Positions 1 to 12,236 of a stretch of DNA of 64,000 bases are shown one piece after another. The translations under genes were made by a program, and so were the position numbers. Source of the DNA: Vitellaria paradoxa (Eukaryota > Streptophyta > Magnoliopsida > Ericales > Sapotaceae); contig CM034233.1 in the NCBI GenBank assembly GCA_019916065.1, positions 14,673,009 through 14,737,008 of the forward strand, in the 5' to 3' direction. Below the pieces are notes generated by a model, which made no database searches, was not told the origin of the DNA, and saw nothing but the letters and a program-made list of their open reading frames with translations. Within the stretch, counting starts at the first letter, position 1; every line of letters starts with the position of its first letter.

Positions 1-470
1 CCCCACGTGTAAGGGACCTGTCTGTGAGGGACTCTGCTTGCGGGAGAGTGAAACAGGAGGTCACGCGGGGACGCGTGCCCTGTAAGGGGGGAAGATTATG
101 AGGGACTGTGAGGGACCTGCCTGTGAGGGACTCTGCCTGTCGGAGAGTGAAGTGGGAGGTGAAGCAGAGAAGCAATGCCTCCCATCCCACATCGCCTGGG
201 TCGTGGAAGGAAGTGACATATATGTAATATTCGATATCAATATAATAAAACGCGTTTTAAAGCCGTGAGGATACTGGGTTCAGTGGGAACTCCAGAGTTA
301 AGCGTGCTCTAGTGAGAGCAGTACTAGGATGGGCGACCTCCTAGGAAGTAATTTACCAAGCCCAAAGCGGATAATATTATACTATATGGATGCAAATCGT
401 TACAACTATCATACATGCCATCATAGCTACATCGGCAGTGCAAAACAGCCCGTTAAGACTGAAGAATTAC
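1..470 (+). mobile_element. Cassandra-like TRIM retrotransposon, partial
   Basis: The segment holds a 5S rRNA-like stretch (about 271-349) followed by 'aagcccaaagcgga', a phrase I associate with the LTRs of plant Cassandra elements, terminal-repeat retrotransposons in miniature whose LTRs carry 5S rRNA sequence with its Pol III promoter. The left part contains an imperfect direct repeat of about 99-bp period (13-60 and 112-160, 'gggacctg..tgtgagggactctgc'). Neither a second LTR nor a target duplication is visible, because the element runs off the left edge or is truncated. It encodes no protein. The 5S homology is clear; the assignment to Cassandra rests on memory of the family. Confidence 0.6.
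271..349 (+). ncRNA. 5S rRNA-like segment with A- and C-box motifs
   Basis: About 80 bases align by eye with the middle and 3' part of plant 5S rRNA. The A box 'agttaagcgtgc' lies at 296-307 and the C-box-like 'taggatgggcgacctcc' at about 325-341, with an intermediate element between them. The first roughly 40 bases of a normal 5S gene are not recognisable and the closing 3' stem is missing, so this is not a functional ribosomal 5S gene. It is most likely the internal Pol III promoter region of the surrounding Cassandra-like LTR. Confidence 0.6.
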
Positions 471-3385
471 ACAAGTGATGCTCTTCTTCACTTCTAATTA
501 AGCTTCTCTTTCAGTTTTATTCTCTTTATGCTTTTAAAAATGAAATTTGATTTGCCAGCTGTTACGTTCTCGCCATCTTTCTTGTAAAAATCGCATAGAA
601 TCTAACAAGTGAGACGCCCTATTTCAGTTGTAGAAATTTTTTTTTGGGTTATTTTTTAAGAATTTGGAAATATTTTATTATGAAAGAGGTGCTATTATTA
701 AAATTAAAAAAATAAAAGGTAAAATAGTGCTAGCTCCTCCTATATAATTTTTGAGCAATAATATTAAGAGTTTCACGCATCAACTTGTGTTTTTATAAAA
801 ATTATGATGATATATATGATATAGAATTTGAACACGCTGGTGAGATTTAACAAAATTAAATACATTTATTTATTTGTCTTGACTCTTGATGTTATACATA
901 ACTTGTAAATGGGGTGATTCCAAAAAAAAAAAAAAAATACAATTAAAAAAGGTGAAGAAAAAGGATGGTAATTGCAACTAATAAGTGGTGGACGAAGAGA
1001 AGAAGTTGAAGATACAATCACAAGTGGTGAAAAAAAATAATAATAATCGCAAAAGTGGTGGAAGAAATTGAAGCTGGAGAAGAGAATAATGATTCAAACA
1101 AGTGATGGAAGAAAAGGAAGAAGTTCTCAAGTTAAAAATCAATCTTAAGCTCCTGAGTGGAGATTGACGTCACATAAGGCTGTTGGACATTGGCTTCGTG
1201 TGGCAGTATGTGTGTAAGGAAAAATTAGAACAGAATAAAAATAACACACATAAATTAACGTGGCTCGGCACTCTTAGCCTATATTCACGGGCAGGGAACA
1301 AAATTCACTATATAATCACAATAGTGAATATAAAAATCTGTCTTTCCCTCTCTTTTTTTCTCTTTCTATTTGGACATAATGAATGCAGCTCTCCTCACCT
1401 CTTTTTTTTTTCCCTTATCATATCTAGAACATCTCTCCCTGTTATTAACACTAGTCAAGGGAGGTAAGTAAGAAATAAACGTATTAAGTTGATAAGAACA
1501 TAGCTTAATAAACAAGGGAAGACTATTTAGGAAACTTCATAACAATTAAATTTGTTATTCGATCAATCGAATTCCAGTTATGTAATTTTTTATTAAAGAC
1601 ATTAAACTTTTTTTTTATGTTTAAGAAAGTGTGAATGTGTAAAAATATAATAGAGAGTTTCAAAAGTTTTCAGGCTTTTTCAGAAATTTTTATGAATTTT
1701 CATCGCACTATATAATTTTTTATAATTCAATTGTGAACTTAACCCCACCGAATCTAGCTATGTGAACGCCAAACTCACTTTTAATTTTTTTTTCCTTTTT
1801 TTTGTAAATACTATAAGAACAAATTAAAAATATATAATTTTAGTATGTCATCTCTCACATTCTGTTTCAATTTTTAAGATGTTTGAAGTTGAATATGCAG
1901 GCTTATGCATACCAAGTCTCTCTTCCGACTAATTGTAATGGAGGTCAATTCTGGAAGGTGAAGTTTCTTTCATTTGTCCCCCCACGCTCTCCTTTCTCTT
2001 AAAACGCGGTCAATTCAAAATGATCCACTGAGACCACACTACAAAGTGATTATCGGTCGTCCATTAAGCCTTTGTTTAGGAAGAAAAACATCTACCTTTT
2101 TTTTTTCAGTTGGCTATTACTTAATTATTAAAAAATTAAAATTTTTTTTTTACTTTAAGAAGAAGAAAAACTTACTTTTTAGTAACTAATTTTTGAATTT
2201 TTTATTAATTTTATATTTTTACTTTTTATAGTACAAAATAAGTTTAAAATTTAAAAAGATAAATGTAGTCATTTTAAAAAAAAATTAAAAAATTAAGAAG
2301 TTAGAAGTTAGAAAACTTCTCAAACGGAACCTAGTCTTCACCGTTTACCCAGTTGGCACCTTGTTTCTAAGTTACAATTGAAAGAAAAAAAATTATCGGA
2401 TATTCATTTAACATTTAATTAAATAAAAATAGATCTTAAATTATTTAATAATTAAGAGGCAGCTCTTATTTCACAAATATTATTAATATTAAATCTTAAT
2501 ATTTAATTAAAATAGTGATACCATCAATCCCTTATGTATCTTTTTACCCTCTAGTTAGAATGATGAATTTAATAAAATTTAATTTTAATTAGTGAGAATT
2601 TCCACCAACTTTTATATTTGGAATCAAAATAAAATTTTATGAGCTGTATTTGATTTCATTTGAAAACATAAATTATTAAATTTCCATATCATTTGAAATT
2701 TAACTAAAAATAATAGAATTTGAGGAAATTTAATTTTTTTTAGTTATCTAAGTAAGTAAATAAATTTACAATCATATATCATATTTATTCTATTTTCTTT
2801 TTTCCACTAACAATGTTAAATTTAGTATTTCTTTTAAATTAATTCAGAATTCTTAAATTTAAACTTGTATTTCAAACATAAAATTTATTTATCAAATCAA
2901 ATTAAATTAATTATTTACTTTAAAATCAAATCAATTTTAAGAGATAAATATTTTCAAATAAAATGTTAAAGTAAATTTTGAACTGAATAAGATATAGTTG
3001 AATTCAAGGGCAGAGAGATGTATAGGCTAAGGTGGCCTGTCATCCGGGTAAAATTTTAGCCCAAAGTTTTTTCAGTAGTAATAATTTATAATATTTTAAT
3101 ATAATTATATATAACTCGATGTAATATTTAGCTCATAGCCCAATTATATCTTAAAAGTTAAAAATAGATTACTAACCCTAAAAATCCCAAAAAAAAGCCA
3201 AAGTAAATATTAAGACTACAAACCTATTTAGTAAAACTTCATAATGTTTTTATATTTTCAATTGTGTTCTTGCACTCTTTTTCTCTTTATACATATGTAT
3301 CTTTTTAGTTATAGCAAATTTTTTTTGGAATTTTGCACAAACTCTCAATTTTATATTCTGTCAGTAACCTTTATACATTTATATA
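471..3385. other. AT-rich intergenic DNA without a gene
   Basis: No credible coding region. The open frames here are short, low-complexity and have no recognisable domains. The stretch has A/T homopolymers (for example near 920 and 2098) and one possible MITE near 2065-2333. I see no RNA gene. Confidence 0.6.
2065..2333. mobile_element. Possible MITE, weak inverted ends
   Basis: The left end 'agcctttgtttaggaag' and the reverse complement of the right end 'aggttccgtttgagaag' match at about 11 of 17 positions and enclose about 270 bp of AT-rich sequence. The 'gtttgg'-type ends resemble plant MITEs. No clear target duplication was found, so this is tentative. Confidence 0.3.
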
Positions 3386-3394
3386 TATTATATA
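3386..3394. repeat. 9-bp target-site duplication, left copy
   Basis: 'tattatata' immediately outside the left inverted end of the Mutator-like element. The identical 9 bases follow the right end at 14402-14410. Confidence 0.55.
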
Positions 3395-3500
3395 GGGTAA
3401 ATTATACTTAGACCCCCTAAATATTTGAGTAATTACATTTGGATTCCCTCAACATTTAAAAATTACAGATACCTTTCTTATTTGAAAATGTTTGTAATGC
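3395..3500 (+). repeat. Left terminal inverted repeat of the Mutator-like element
   Basis: About 105 bp matching the reverse complement of 14297-14401, nearly identical in the first 45 bases and then diverging with small indels. Confidence 0.6.
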
Positions 3501-4390
3501 CTGATCTCTTCCATTAATTTTGATGCCAACTCCGTTAAAAATTTATTAAAAAAAATTCACTTCTAACTTTCTCAGTCTCCAAACGACTCTCCTCTTTATT
3601 CAAACAACTTTGTCAAATTTTTACAAACTATTAAATTTACAAACTAATTTCATCAAATTTTTAACTTTGAAACGAGTTTACATATTTCATTTTTCAATTT
3701 CTAAAAAATTTATAAAAAATTAATTTCTCAAATTTTATATATTCTTTTATTATTTTTAACACAAAACAAACATAAAAAAGAATTTTAATTTTTTTATTTT
3801 TTCAAAAATTCTTAACATAAATTTAAAATCACTCTTTATGTAATATCTAGTATTTATTTTTGGCAATATATGTGTTATTTCGGACCAGTAAAATATTTAT
3901 TCTGAGATTTAGTTGATTTATTATATTTTTCCTAGGTCAGGTGTGGTCCGAATTGGAAATTAGTTGGATAACTGGGCTAAGGACCCAACTCCATTTTCTT
4001 TCCTATCTTTTTTTTTTTTTTCCTTTCCTTTCTCCTTTGGTTTTTGGCTGGGCTGCCCAAGGAAGAAAAAAAAATGAGAGAAGAGAAAGGAGGAAATGAG
4101 AGAAGAGAGAGAAGGAAAATAGAGATAGAAGAGAAGGGAAAGAGAGAAGAGAGAGAGAGAGAGTAGAGAGAAAAAATGAGTTCCAGGAAGGAAGATCAGT
4201 GGATTTGGATAATATTCGATGCCGTGAACATTGTAGTAATGTCCGTTTCTTATAATTTTGCTTAAGGTGAAGGATACGGACATTTGAAGTTCAATAACCA
4301 AAACCCAAATCTCGTCATTTCTTCTTTTCTCTTCGAATTCGAAGTAGATAGGACTTGTATTTGTGTTTTAAACGTTGTTAGGAAAATTTT

Positions 4391-4391
4391 G

Positions 4392-4441
<50 letters not shown>
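4391..4441. repeat. Compound microsatellite (AT)n(GT)n
   Basis: An AT-dinucleotide run passes directly into a long GT run; a second TA run lies at about 4474-4499. These runs produce a false open frame across 4284-4526. Confidence 0.9.
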
Positions 4442-4442
<1 letters not shown>

Positions 4443-5184
4443 CTTGATTTGGTGATGTATCATGTGATTCGTGTATATATATATATATATATATATATGA
4501 ATGTGGTTATATACATATGCATATAAATGTGAATATCTTGCATATACTTGAGTTATTCTTTGATAAAGTGATGAAGAAACATGTGGTTTATGTGTTTGAA
4601 TGCTTATAGATGAGCTATTTTTGAGATTGAAACTTGAATGGATGATTTGAGAGTTGATTTGGGCTGAGTTTCATTGAAAACGGAACTTAAAACTGGGATT
4701 TGGACACTGCACTCTAGACCAACCGACGGGCTGTCCGGACCACAGCTTGGTTGTTTCAAAATAATGCTCAGGTGGTCCGGACCATTGTATGGTAGATTGT
4801 TCAGAAAAGTGCCAAAACGGGTTTTAAGTACATTTTTGTGTCCAAATTCAATTATTATCATTATCAAGCTAAATGAGAATATATTTTTATATTGAGATGA
4901 TATTTATTTACATAATTGAGCATATCATGTGCATGGGACTGGAATGGTATCATCTGGATTATGTTGAGAATATTGGTTGGCCGAGAGTACCACACTTATA
5001 TTATAACGTGCCGAGGCATGGATTATATATATGGACTAGGTCCATGACCTGAGAAAAAATGGTAAAATGAGATTTTTAAATACCATATGATCTCCAGTCG
5101 ATATATATGATTAGAGCTTAATTATTTTGGTGTTGGGATGTTAATATTGAGATGAGAGATTATGATCTTTTCTTCGGACTGCAG

Positions 5185-5455
5185 CCGGACCCTACTTGAG
5201 ATAAGCAGATGCCTAACTAGGAGTGTAACATGGTTCCTTAACAGAAGAGTTAAGGAGTGTAACACGATTCTCCAAAGTCTTAGCTGAATGGGGGTGTAGC
5301 ACAGTTTCCCAATCGCCATTTATATTGATTATCCTGCTTGAGCTAAGCAGATGCTCGACTAAGGGTGTAATACGGTTCCTCAACCGCCATTTACATTGAT
5401 TACCCAACTTGAGCTAAACAGATGCCTGACTAAGGGTATAATATGGTTTCCTAGC
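5185..5455. repeat. Degenerate tandem repeat, three copies
   Basis: Three copies of a block beginning 'acttgag.taa.cagatgc' followed by 'gtgtaa.a.ggtt' start near 5193, 5335 and 5406. Similar partial blocks continue to about 5520. It lies in LTR-like sequence left of the solo LTR at 5844. Confidence 0.6.
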
Positions 5456-5843
5456 ATAAGAGCTAAGGTTGTAACATGGTTCCCTTAAGTCTTACACCAA
5501 TAGGGGTACAACACAATTTATATATACTGAGATAATGTGATTGTTACATCTATTGATGAGATGAATGGATTATTCTATTGATCATGAATTCAGTCATAAG
5601 ATAAGAGATATAAAATAGGAATTACAGTGACATGATTCTTGAGTTGGGATACGTAGGTAGCTTAGGCTAGAGTATCCTGAGTCCGGTCTTAATTATAGGT
5701 AATAATATTTATGCTTTGTTTTCCTAACTGAGAGTTGAATTCTTAGCCTTATAAGTGGTGTGACCCAAAGGGTGGGTCCGATGCTGACATTTATAACATT
5801 ATTACTTGGATAATTATAAATATGGTTATGGGTCCGATGCTGG

Positions 5844-7326
5844 TGATTACACTTGAAAAGTGTAATTACGAACTCCCTAACTCAATACTTATTCATGCAT
5901 TAAAATAAGTAAAGTTGAAGTTTTAGTGTTATTGTGTTACTTATACTTTTATTGTCTTATTTGTAGGAAAAAGGGCAAGGATGTCGAAGTTTATAGCTAT
6001 GGAGAGGGCCAAGAAGACAAAGAAAAAGTCATGGTTCGAACCTCATCTTCGATGGAAAAGACTAGCCCAAAGACCCAACCAAGAGAAGGAAAGAAAACAA
6101 TAAAAGAGATACTAAACGGTCCCCACCGTCACCCAGACGGTCGGGACCACAAAAAGTACAAAACTTCAGACAGTCCCGTCCACCTCTCCAGACGGTCGGG
6201 ACCACCCGTGATTTACAACAGCCGCATGAAAGCTCCTCTTTTAGGGTTTTGTGGCATATTCTTAAAGAGCCATGGGAAGGCTATGAAAGGGGAGGCCTCC
6301 TTAGAAGTTTCTACCATTCCATTAAAGTTTAGATTAGTTTTTAGAGAGTTTTTGTTCTTGAAGACTGTTCGTGGATATTGTCGGCGTTTTATTATTCATC
6401 TTCGCATTCGTAGTTCATCTCTTCTTTTACGCACAAACCTTATAAGTTATTTTCGTTTCATGCTTTAATACAATGTTTTGTTTATTTCAATTATTAAATA
6501 GCATGATTGAGTGTCATTTTGTTGCCTTTGTGATGTTTAAACTAGTTGTAGCGTAAAACCCTAGTTCTTGGTTCAACAAATCAAGAATGGCTAGTTCACG
6601 AAAAACCTTGGGATGTTCGTAGACCATTCGCATGGGTTGTGAGAGCTCATGCGTAAGAATCCACCATATTAAAATCTATTTTAACTTGTTTCGAAAACAT
6701 TCGAAATCGAAAATCTTTAACCACACTCGTTTGAAGTCACTGGTATGGGTTTTCGAATATAACCGTTTACATACTTTCGAACAAGGTTAAAAATAGGTTT
6801 CGAATTCATCTCTAGTTTCGTTTGTTTGAAAAACTTTCATAAACAAAGGTCTTTAACTATATCCGCTTGAGATCACTGGTACTGACCTTTGATTAAAATA
6901 TTCTTAACACTTTTCGAATTAAACCCTAATCTAGTTTTGAATAAAAACATCCCAAGGTAAAGTAGTGAACTACCCGAACTTGAAAGTTGGATCAGGAACC
7001 TTTTTAGTATTGTGCTTGTTATTTAATTTAATTTATGAGTTGATTTATTCACTTTAGAATTTAGAGTAAATGCTTTGTTGCACTTTAAAATTAAATTGAA
7101 TTTCTTTAATTAATATTTAATTCAGTTAGAACCTAAAACAAAAGTTTGAGTTGTTGAAAAATTAGTTTAAATTAATTTAGGTTCAGCTACTAACTAAGAG
7201 AACAAGTCTAGAGCTTTTAACAAAGCCCTCCCTGTGGATTCAACCTCGGACTCACCGAGTTTTAAAACTACGATTGCCCTTTTGCACTTGAGTGGTACAA
7301 CCCGAAACACTTTTTAGGGTCGGTCA
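5844..7326 (+). mobile_element. Solo LTR of an unclassified LTR retrotransposon, copy 1
   Basis: The block starts with TG ('tgattacacttgaaaag') and ends with CA ('agggtcggtca'), and is flanked by near-identical 5-mers, 'gctgg' on the left and 'gctga' on the right. Its start matches the start of a second copy in inverse orientation at 18528-21009 (CAMTA4 intron 1). Both also share a 3' motif of the form 'ctgtggatt..acctcggactcaccgag'. It contains copies of a 'cagacggtcgggaccac' motif. The 180-codon open frame at 5926-6468 inside it has no recognisable domain and I do not regard it as a gene. About 1.48 kb, no internal retroviral-type genes. Confidence 0.6.
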
Positions 7327-7678
7327 GCTGACATTTATAACATTATTACTTGGATAGTTATAAATATGGTTATGGTATTTGTTTTAATTGGGTCCAATTA
7401 GACTTTAGATGTAGTCATTGGAATTGATGTTAATGTGGATGATGCCATTGATAAATTGATAATGATTCATTCAAATATTGTTTTAATATGAGAATGAGGG
7501 ACGTGTTTTGTTGCCTTGATGATGGTCATTATGTTATAACTTTACCTTGGAATAGGTTTTTATTTAATTTAATTTGTTCCCATATTCCCATGCCGTCCGT
7601 TTCAAATAATTAAGGGATGTGACACTTTTATATTTGATATTTGATGAAAAATGAAATTTAAAAAATAAAATTAACTTA

Positions 7679-7921
7679 TTAATAAATACATTTTATTTTT
7701 ATAAAATCTATTTAATCTAATCAAATAAATTCATAAATTTAAAATTTATATTCCCTTTCTCATTTTCCTTACATTTGAATTATCCAAAAAAATTATATTT
7801 TGTTAATAAATACATTTTATTTGTATAAAATCTGTTTAATCTAATCAAATAAATTCATAAATTTAAATTTATATTCCTTTTCTCATTTTCCTTATATTTG
7901 AATTATCCAAAAAAATTATAC
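7679..7921. repeat. Tandem duplication, 124-bp period
   Basis: 'aataaatacattttattt' and the following AT-rich block recur at 7681 and 7805 with few differences, including a shared 'gaattatccaaaaaaatta' at the end of each copy. Confidence 0.75.
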
Positions 7922-8282
7922 TTCGTATCACCTATGCCAAGGATATTCCTAATTTATAGGCTTACCCCGAGTTTGTTCTTTGTATTGCATTGCTTCGTTT
8001 TTTTTCTTCTAACGGAGTTTCTTTCTTACCATTTCTTCTTCCACGAACACATTCATGGAGGCGGGTGGGATCTTGCTCTCCCCAATCATTCATCTTCCTT
8101 GATTGCCTTTGTATTCTTCATGTATGACCTTTAAGGGAGCTTTTACATTCCATTCAACTAATAAGTCGGCACAAAACGAGTTTGATCCGGCAGACCCAAA
8201 ATTCACAATACCCACCCTCAACCTTGAACTTGTTCTAGAATTAGGGATTAACACACAAATTTGCTTCAGAGTTTGTCTCTAC

Positions 8283-8639
8283 TGACAAATTCTAAAGTTA
8301 TGATTGACATTTGAAAGGAATTGTTGGGAGAGAAAAATGGTGATAGAAAGAAAGAGTGTGGATTAATTGAAAAGAAAAAATGTCTATATTCTGATGTTCT
8401 TACAGAGGATATATATATATATACACAAACAAGTGTGGCAACTAACTTCACGTGACTGCTGGCAGCTGACTTTACATAAGGCTAACAATATAACTAACTA
8501 ACTGAATGACAGTATAACTAACTAACTGATATAGCTAACTAACTGAATCAGGCACTCAAGGTGGTCTTCTTGTAGTGCTGTTGGTTGTTTCATCCATTTG
8601 CAGCAGTTGGTGATCATCACAGTTGTTTGAGCTCCAAGA
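8283..8639 (-). repeat. 3' LTR of the first Copia element
   Basis: 357 bp, matching 13274-13624 apart from about 8 substitutions and a longer TA run (6 bp). In element orientation both LTRs begin TCTTGG rather than the usual TGTTGG, so that change was already present when the element inserted. Confidence 0.93.
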
Positions 8640-10246
8640 CCAACCCTCAAGTGAGGCATGGATGTTCAAAATGCCAAGCTTTCCAATGATGAAATGAAAG
8701 CAATAAGATGATAGAGGCTTTGTAAAAACATCTGCAAGTTGAAAATGAGAAGAAATATAGAGTAGCTTTATAACTCCAGCCTGCAGCTTCTCTTTAACAA
8801 AATGACAGTCAATCTCCACATGTTTCGTCCTTTTATGTTGAACAGGATTTGAAGCTAGAGCCAAAGCAGATTTGCTATCAGTAAATAATAGGGCTCGCAG
8901 AGGATGAGTAATGTGTAGATCATTTAACAAGAACAATAACCATTGGATTTCACAAGCTGTGTAAGCCAATGCTCTATACTCTGCCTCTGCAGTTGATCGA
9001 TTGACCGTAGGCTGTTTTTTAGACTTCCAAGAGATTAATGAATCACCAAGAAAATTGCAATAACCTGTGATGGATCGCCTGGTATCAATACAACCTGCCC
9101 AATCACTGTCACTATATCCTTTAAGCTGTAAAGGAGAAGAAACAGAGAAAAATAGCCCTTAACCAACTGTCCCTTTGATGTATCGGAAAGAAATTGACTA
9201 AGAATATGAACACAATATGAGATATCAGGTCTAGTGATAGTAAGATAAAGCAACCTGCCAATCAGCCTTCTGTAGGCACTTGGATCATCCAAAACATCAT
9301 CAGCAGTAGTAGAAAATTTAACATTGGACTGCATAGGGACTGAAACAGGCTTACACCCCAGGAAACCTGTGTCATTTAATATGTCTAAGGCATACTTTCT
9401 TTGACAAACAGAAATGCTTTTTTGGGATCTAGCAACTTCAAGACCTAAAATATATTTAAGCTGCCCAAGGTGTTTAATTGTAAATTTCTGATGCAAGAAA
9501 TTTTTAACGACTTGAATTTCAGACAAGTTATCACTAGCAAGAATAATGTCATCCACATAGATTAGTAAAACCATGAAAGAAGTGGATGTGCTTTTGGTAA
9601 ACATGGTAGGATCTAAAACAACTTGTACAAAACCATAATCAATCAGGGAAGAAGACAACTTTGCAAACCACTGTCTGGAGGCTTGTTTGAGGCCATATAA
9701 GGACTTGACCAATTTGCAAACTTTGCGACTTCCTGGTTGTTGAAAACTAGGGGGAATTTCCATATAAACCTCTTCATGCAAATCACCATGAAGAAAAGCA
9801 TTATTTACATCTAATTGATGTAAATGCCATTGTTTGACAGCTGCTACTGCTAACAAAACCTTAACCGAGGTAAGCTTAGCAACAGGTGAGAATGTATCAA
9901 AGTAGTCCAAACCTTCCTGTTGAGTGTACCATTTTGCAACAAGTCTTGCTTTATATCTCTCCACACTACCATCAGCATTATATTTGACCTTAAACACCCA
10001 TTTACAACCAATGGCTTTCTTATCAGAAGGTAAATCAGTAATCTCCCAAGTGTGGTTAGCCTCTAAAGCCTTAATTTCTGCTGCCATAGCATCTCTCCAA
10101 TGGGGAAATTTAATAGCTTGATGAAAATATTTTGGTTCAAAAATAGAAAAAATAGCAGCAATAAAAGTAAGATGTAAAGAAGACAAATTCTGGTATGAGA
10201 GATAATGAGAAATGGGATAGTGAGAACTACCTGTTGCTGCATTCAT
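8556..10246 (-). pseudogene. pol: Copia reverse transcriptase and RNase H remnant
   Basis: Reverse transcriptase (RVT_2 type): '[19 protein letters not shown]', '[20 protein letters not shown]', '[18 protein letters not shown]', 'SLYGLKQA' and an intact YVDD catalytic box. A frameshift near 9165 separates it from the RNase H part. That part reads '[16 protein letters not shown]', '[11 protein letters not shown]', 'HIEID'-like '[13 protein letters not shown]' and 'ADVFTKPL'. Each catalytic core is nearly intact, but the frameshift prevents a joined product. Confidence 0.88.
8640..8651 (-). other. Polypurine-like tract of the first Copia element
   Basis: Minus strand 'cttgagggttgg' directly before the 3' LTR, resembling the 'cttgaggggg' tract of many Copia elements but with two pyrimidines inside. 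Confidence 0.6.
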
Positions 10247-10288
10247 GTCAGATGAAGAGATAGGAGGTAAAGATGCTGTTTGATTACA

Positions 10289-10980
10289 TTAATAATTAGC
10301 CAAGTACTTGGGAGGATGCTTAACCCTTGAAGATTTTCTAGGCTCATTAGACTGATCAGGAGTAGAATAATCATTGACTACGAAAGGAAGATCAAGATTT
10401 GAGTTAGAAGTAGAAGTAGTGGAACCATCAAGGTTGGAAGGATCACAGCTAGAATGTGTATGATTAGTAGGAGAGCCACAAACAATTGCATGATCAATAG
10501 GAGTAGAAATATTAAAAAGGAGCATATCCAGAATTGGAGTTTGATTTTGAGCTCCAAGATTGATATTGAGGAAAAATGACAAAATCATCATGGATCTGAG
10601 TGTTTTGAGTTGAATCATTAGCAAAAGGAAAAATAGATTCATGAAAAATGACATTTCTTGAGGTAAAGACCTGTAAAGTGTTAAGATCAAAGAGTTTATA
10701 TCCCTTAGTACCAAAAAGATAACCAAGGAATGCACACTTTCTAGCCCTAGGATCAAATTTATTTCTATGAGTAGATAGAGTGGATGCATAACAGAGGCAA
10801 CCAAAAACTTTTAGATGTTTGTAAGAAGGAGGGGAAGAAAATAAGAGTTCAAAAGGAGACTTGTTCCCGAGAAAAGATAAAGGAATTCTATTTATAATGT
10901 AAGTGGCAGTGGAATGCAATCACTCCAATATTCTATGGGAATATTAGATTGAAATCTAAGAGCTCTAGCCACAGTGAGGA
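10289..10980 (-). pseudogene. pol: Copia integrase C-terminal and linker remnant
   Basis: The piece at 10512-10919 contains '[20 protein letters not shown]', then '[10 protein letters not shown]' and '[19 protein letters not shown]', the hallmark integrase C-terminal region of Copia. It shifts frame into 10289-10804, which holds the Ser/Asn-rich linker ending 'KSSRVKHPPKYLANY'. Two frameshifts separate it from the integrase core upstream. Confidence 0.8.
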
Positions 10981-11011
10981 GATGTTGATGTTTCCTCTCA
11001 ACGACTCCATT

Positions 11012-12164
11012 TTATTGAGGAGTTTCAACACCAGAAGTATAATGAATAATCCCTTCACTTGAGTAAAAAAATGGAAGATGGAATTTAGTTCCATTATCAG
11101 ACCGCAAACCTTTGATAAAAGTTTGAAATTGTGTTTTGATCAAATTGGATAAAGAGACCAAAATAGTAGACACTTCAGATTTGAATTTCATTAGATATAC
11201 CAAAGTACTTCTAGTATAATCATCCACAATAGTGGGAAAGTATTTATAACCTTCAACAGACCTTATAGCAAAAGGACCCCAAATATCACAATGAACAAGT
11301 TCAAAGGCTTTATTAGATTTGGAAGAACTGATAGAAAAAGGCAATTTGTGTTGTTTTGCTAAAGGGCAAACATCATAAACATGATTAAAATCAGAAGTAA
11401 CGTAGGAATTATGTATCTGAATAAGATGCATTCTACCTGGAGACAAATGCCTAACTCCAGAATGCCATAGATCAATGTTTTTATAATGTTCTGTCACAAA
11501 ACTATTACGAAGACTAAAATTATTACAAAAAGAACTTGAAGAAGTGCTATCAGTCATATGATAGAGTCCATCTTTAACTTCACCCTTCCCAATCATCTTC
11601 CACGAAGCAAGGTCCTGTATAAAACAACAGGTATGTAAAAAGAGAAGACAACAAGGATTAGAAGAAAGTGAGCTTAGTTACAGATATAAGATTGAAACCA
11701 AAAGAAGGAACACACAAAACATTAGTCAACACTAAAGAGGTGCTTAAGTAGATGTTCCCAATGTGTGTGACTGCTGCTAAATGTCCATTAGGTAGTTTAA
11801 CAGAAACATTGAATTGAGGAACTGGATTTTCTAAAAATGACACATCACAAACCATATGATCTGTAGCTCCAGTGTCTACAATCCAGGAGGTTTTAGTGGG
11901 TTTAGTTTTAGGAAAGGCAACAAAAGATGTATCAGAAGAAGCTGATAAGGCATTTGTTGTGTGAGACAAATGAAAAGAAGGAGAATCAACAATATCAGAG
12001 AGTGTAGTTGCAGCAGTTGGGAAGACTTTATCAGCAACACCAAGATTATTAACTGATTCTTGACATTGGATGAGAGCCAACAATCTTTGATACTGCTCAG
12101 GAGTAAAATTCTGATTACCATTATTGTTAACCCTATTGTTTGGCACATCAATAGTTGAATTCAC
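11012..12164 (-). pseudogene. pol: Copia protease and integrase core remnant
   Basis: The first open piece (11658-12164) carries the aspartic protease motif 'WIVDTGATDHM'. The next (11012-11596) has the GAG-pre-integrase region ('LWHSGVRHLS', a Cys in 'VCPLAKQHK') and the integrase core with DIWGPF, VDDYTR and 'LRSDNGTKF', supplying the first two Asp of the DDE triad. The frame changes between the pieces near 11600-11658. A stop sits near 11010 where the family normally continues 'TPQQNG'. Non-functional pol segment. Confidence 0.85.
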
Positions 12165-12236
12165 AGCATTGGCTGATGACTGAGGAACTGCATTCGTCTT
12201 CCTTTTATTTGCTTTATATCCAGGTGGATATCCAAT

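Noticed and set aside
5122..5407. Minus-strand frames near 5.1-5.4 kb
   Set aside because: They translate a degenerate tandem repeat and repeat themselves accordingly.
5926..6468. 180-codon open frame on the plus strand
   Set aside because: It lies wholly within the solo LTR, has no recognisable domain, and its middle is a repeated 'cagacggtcgggaccac' motif; most likely chance.
3871..7624. A further solo gypsy LTR enclosing 5844-7326
   Set aside because: 'tgtgttatttcggacc' and 'aagggatgtgaca' look like LTR ends, but no matching 5-bp duplication was found at either candidate boundary.
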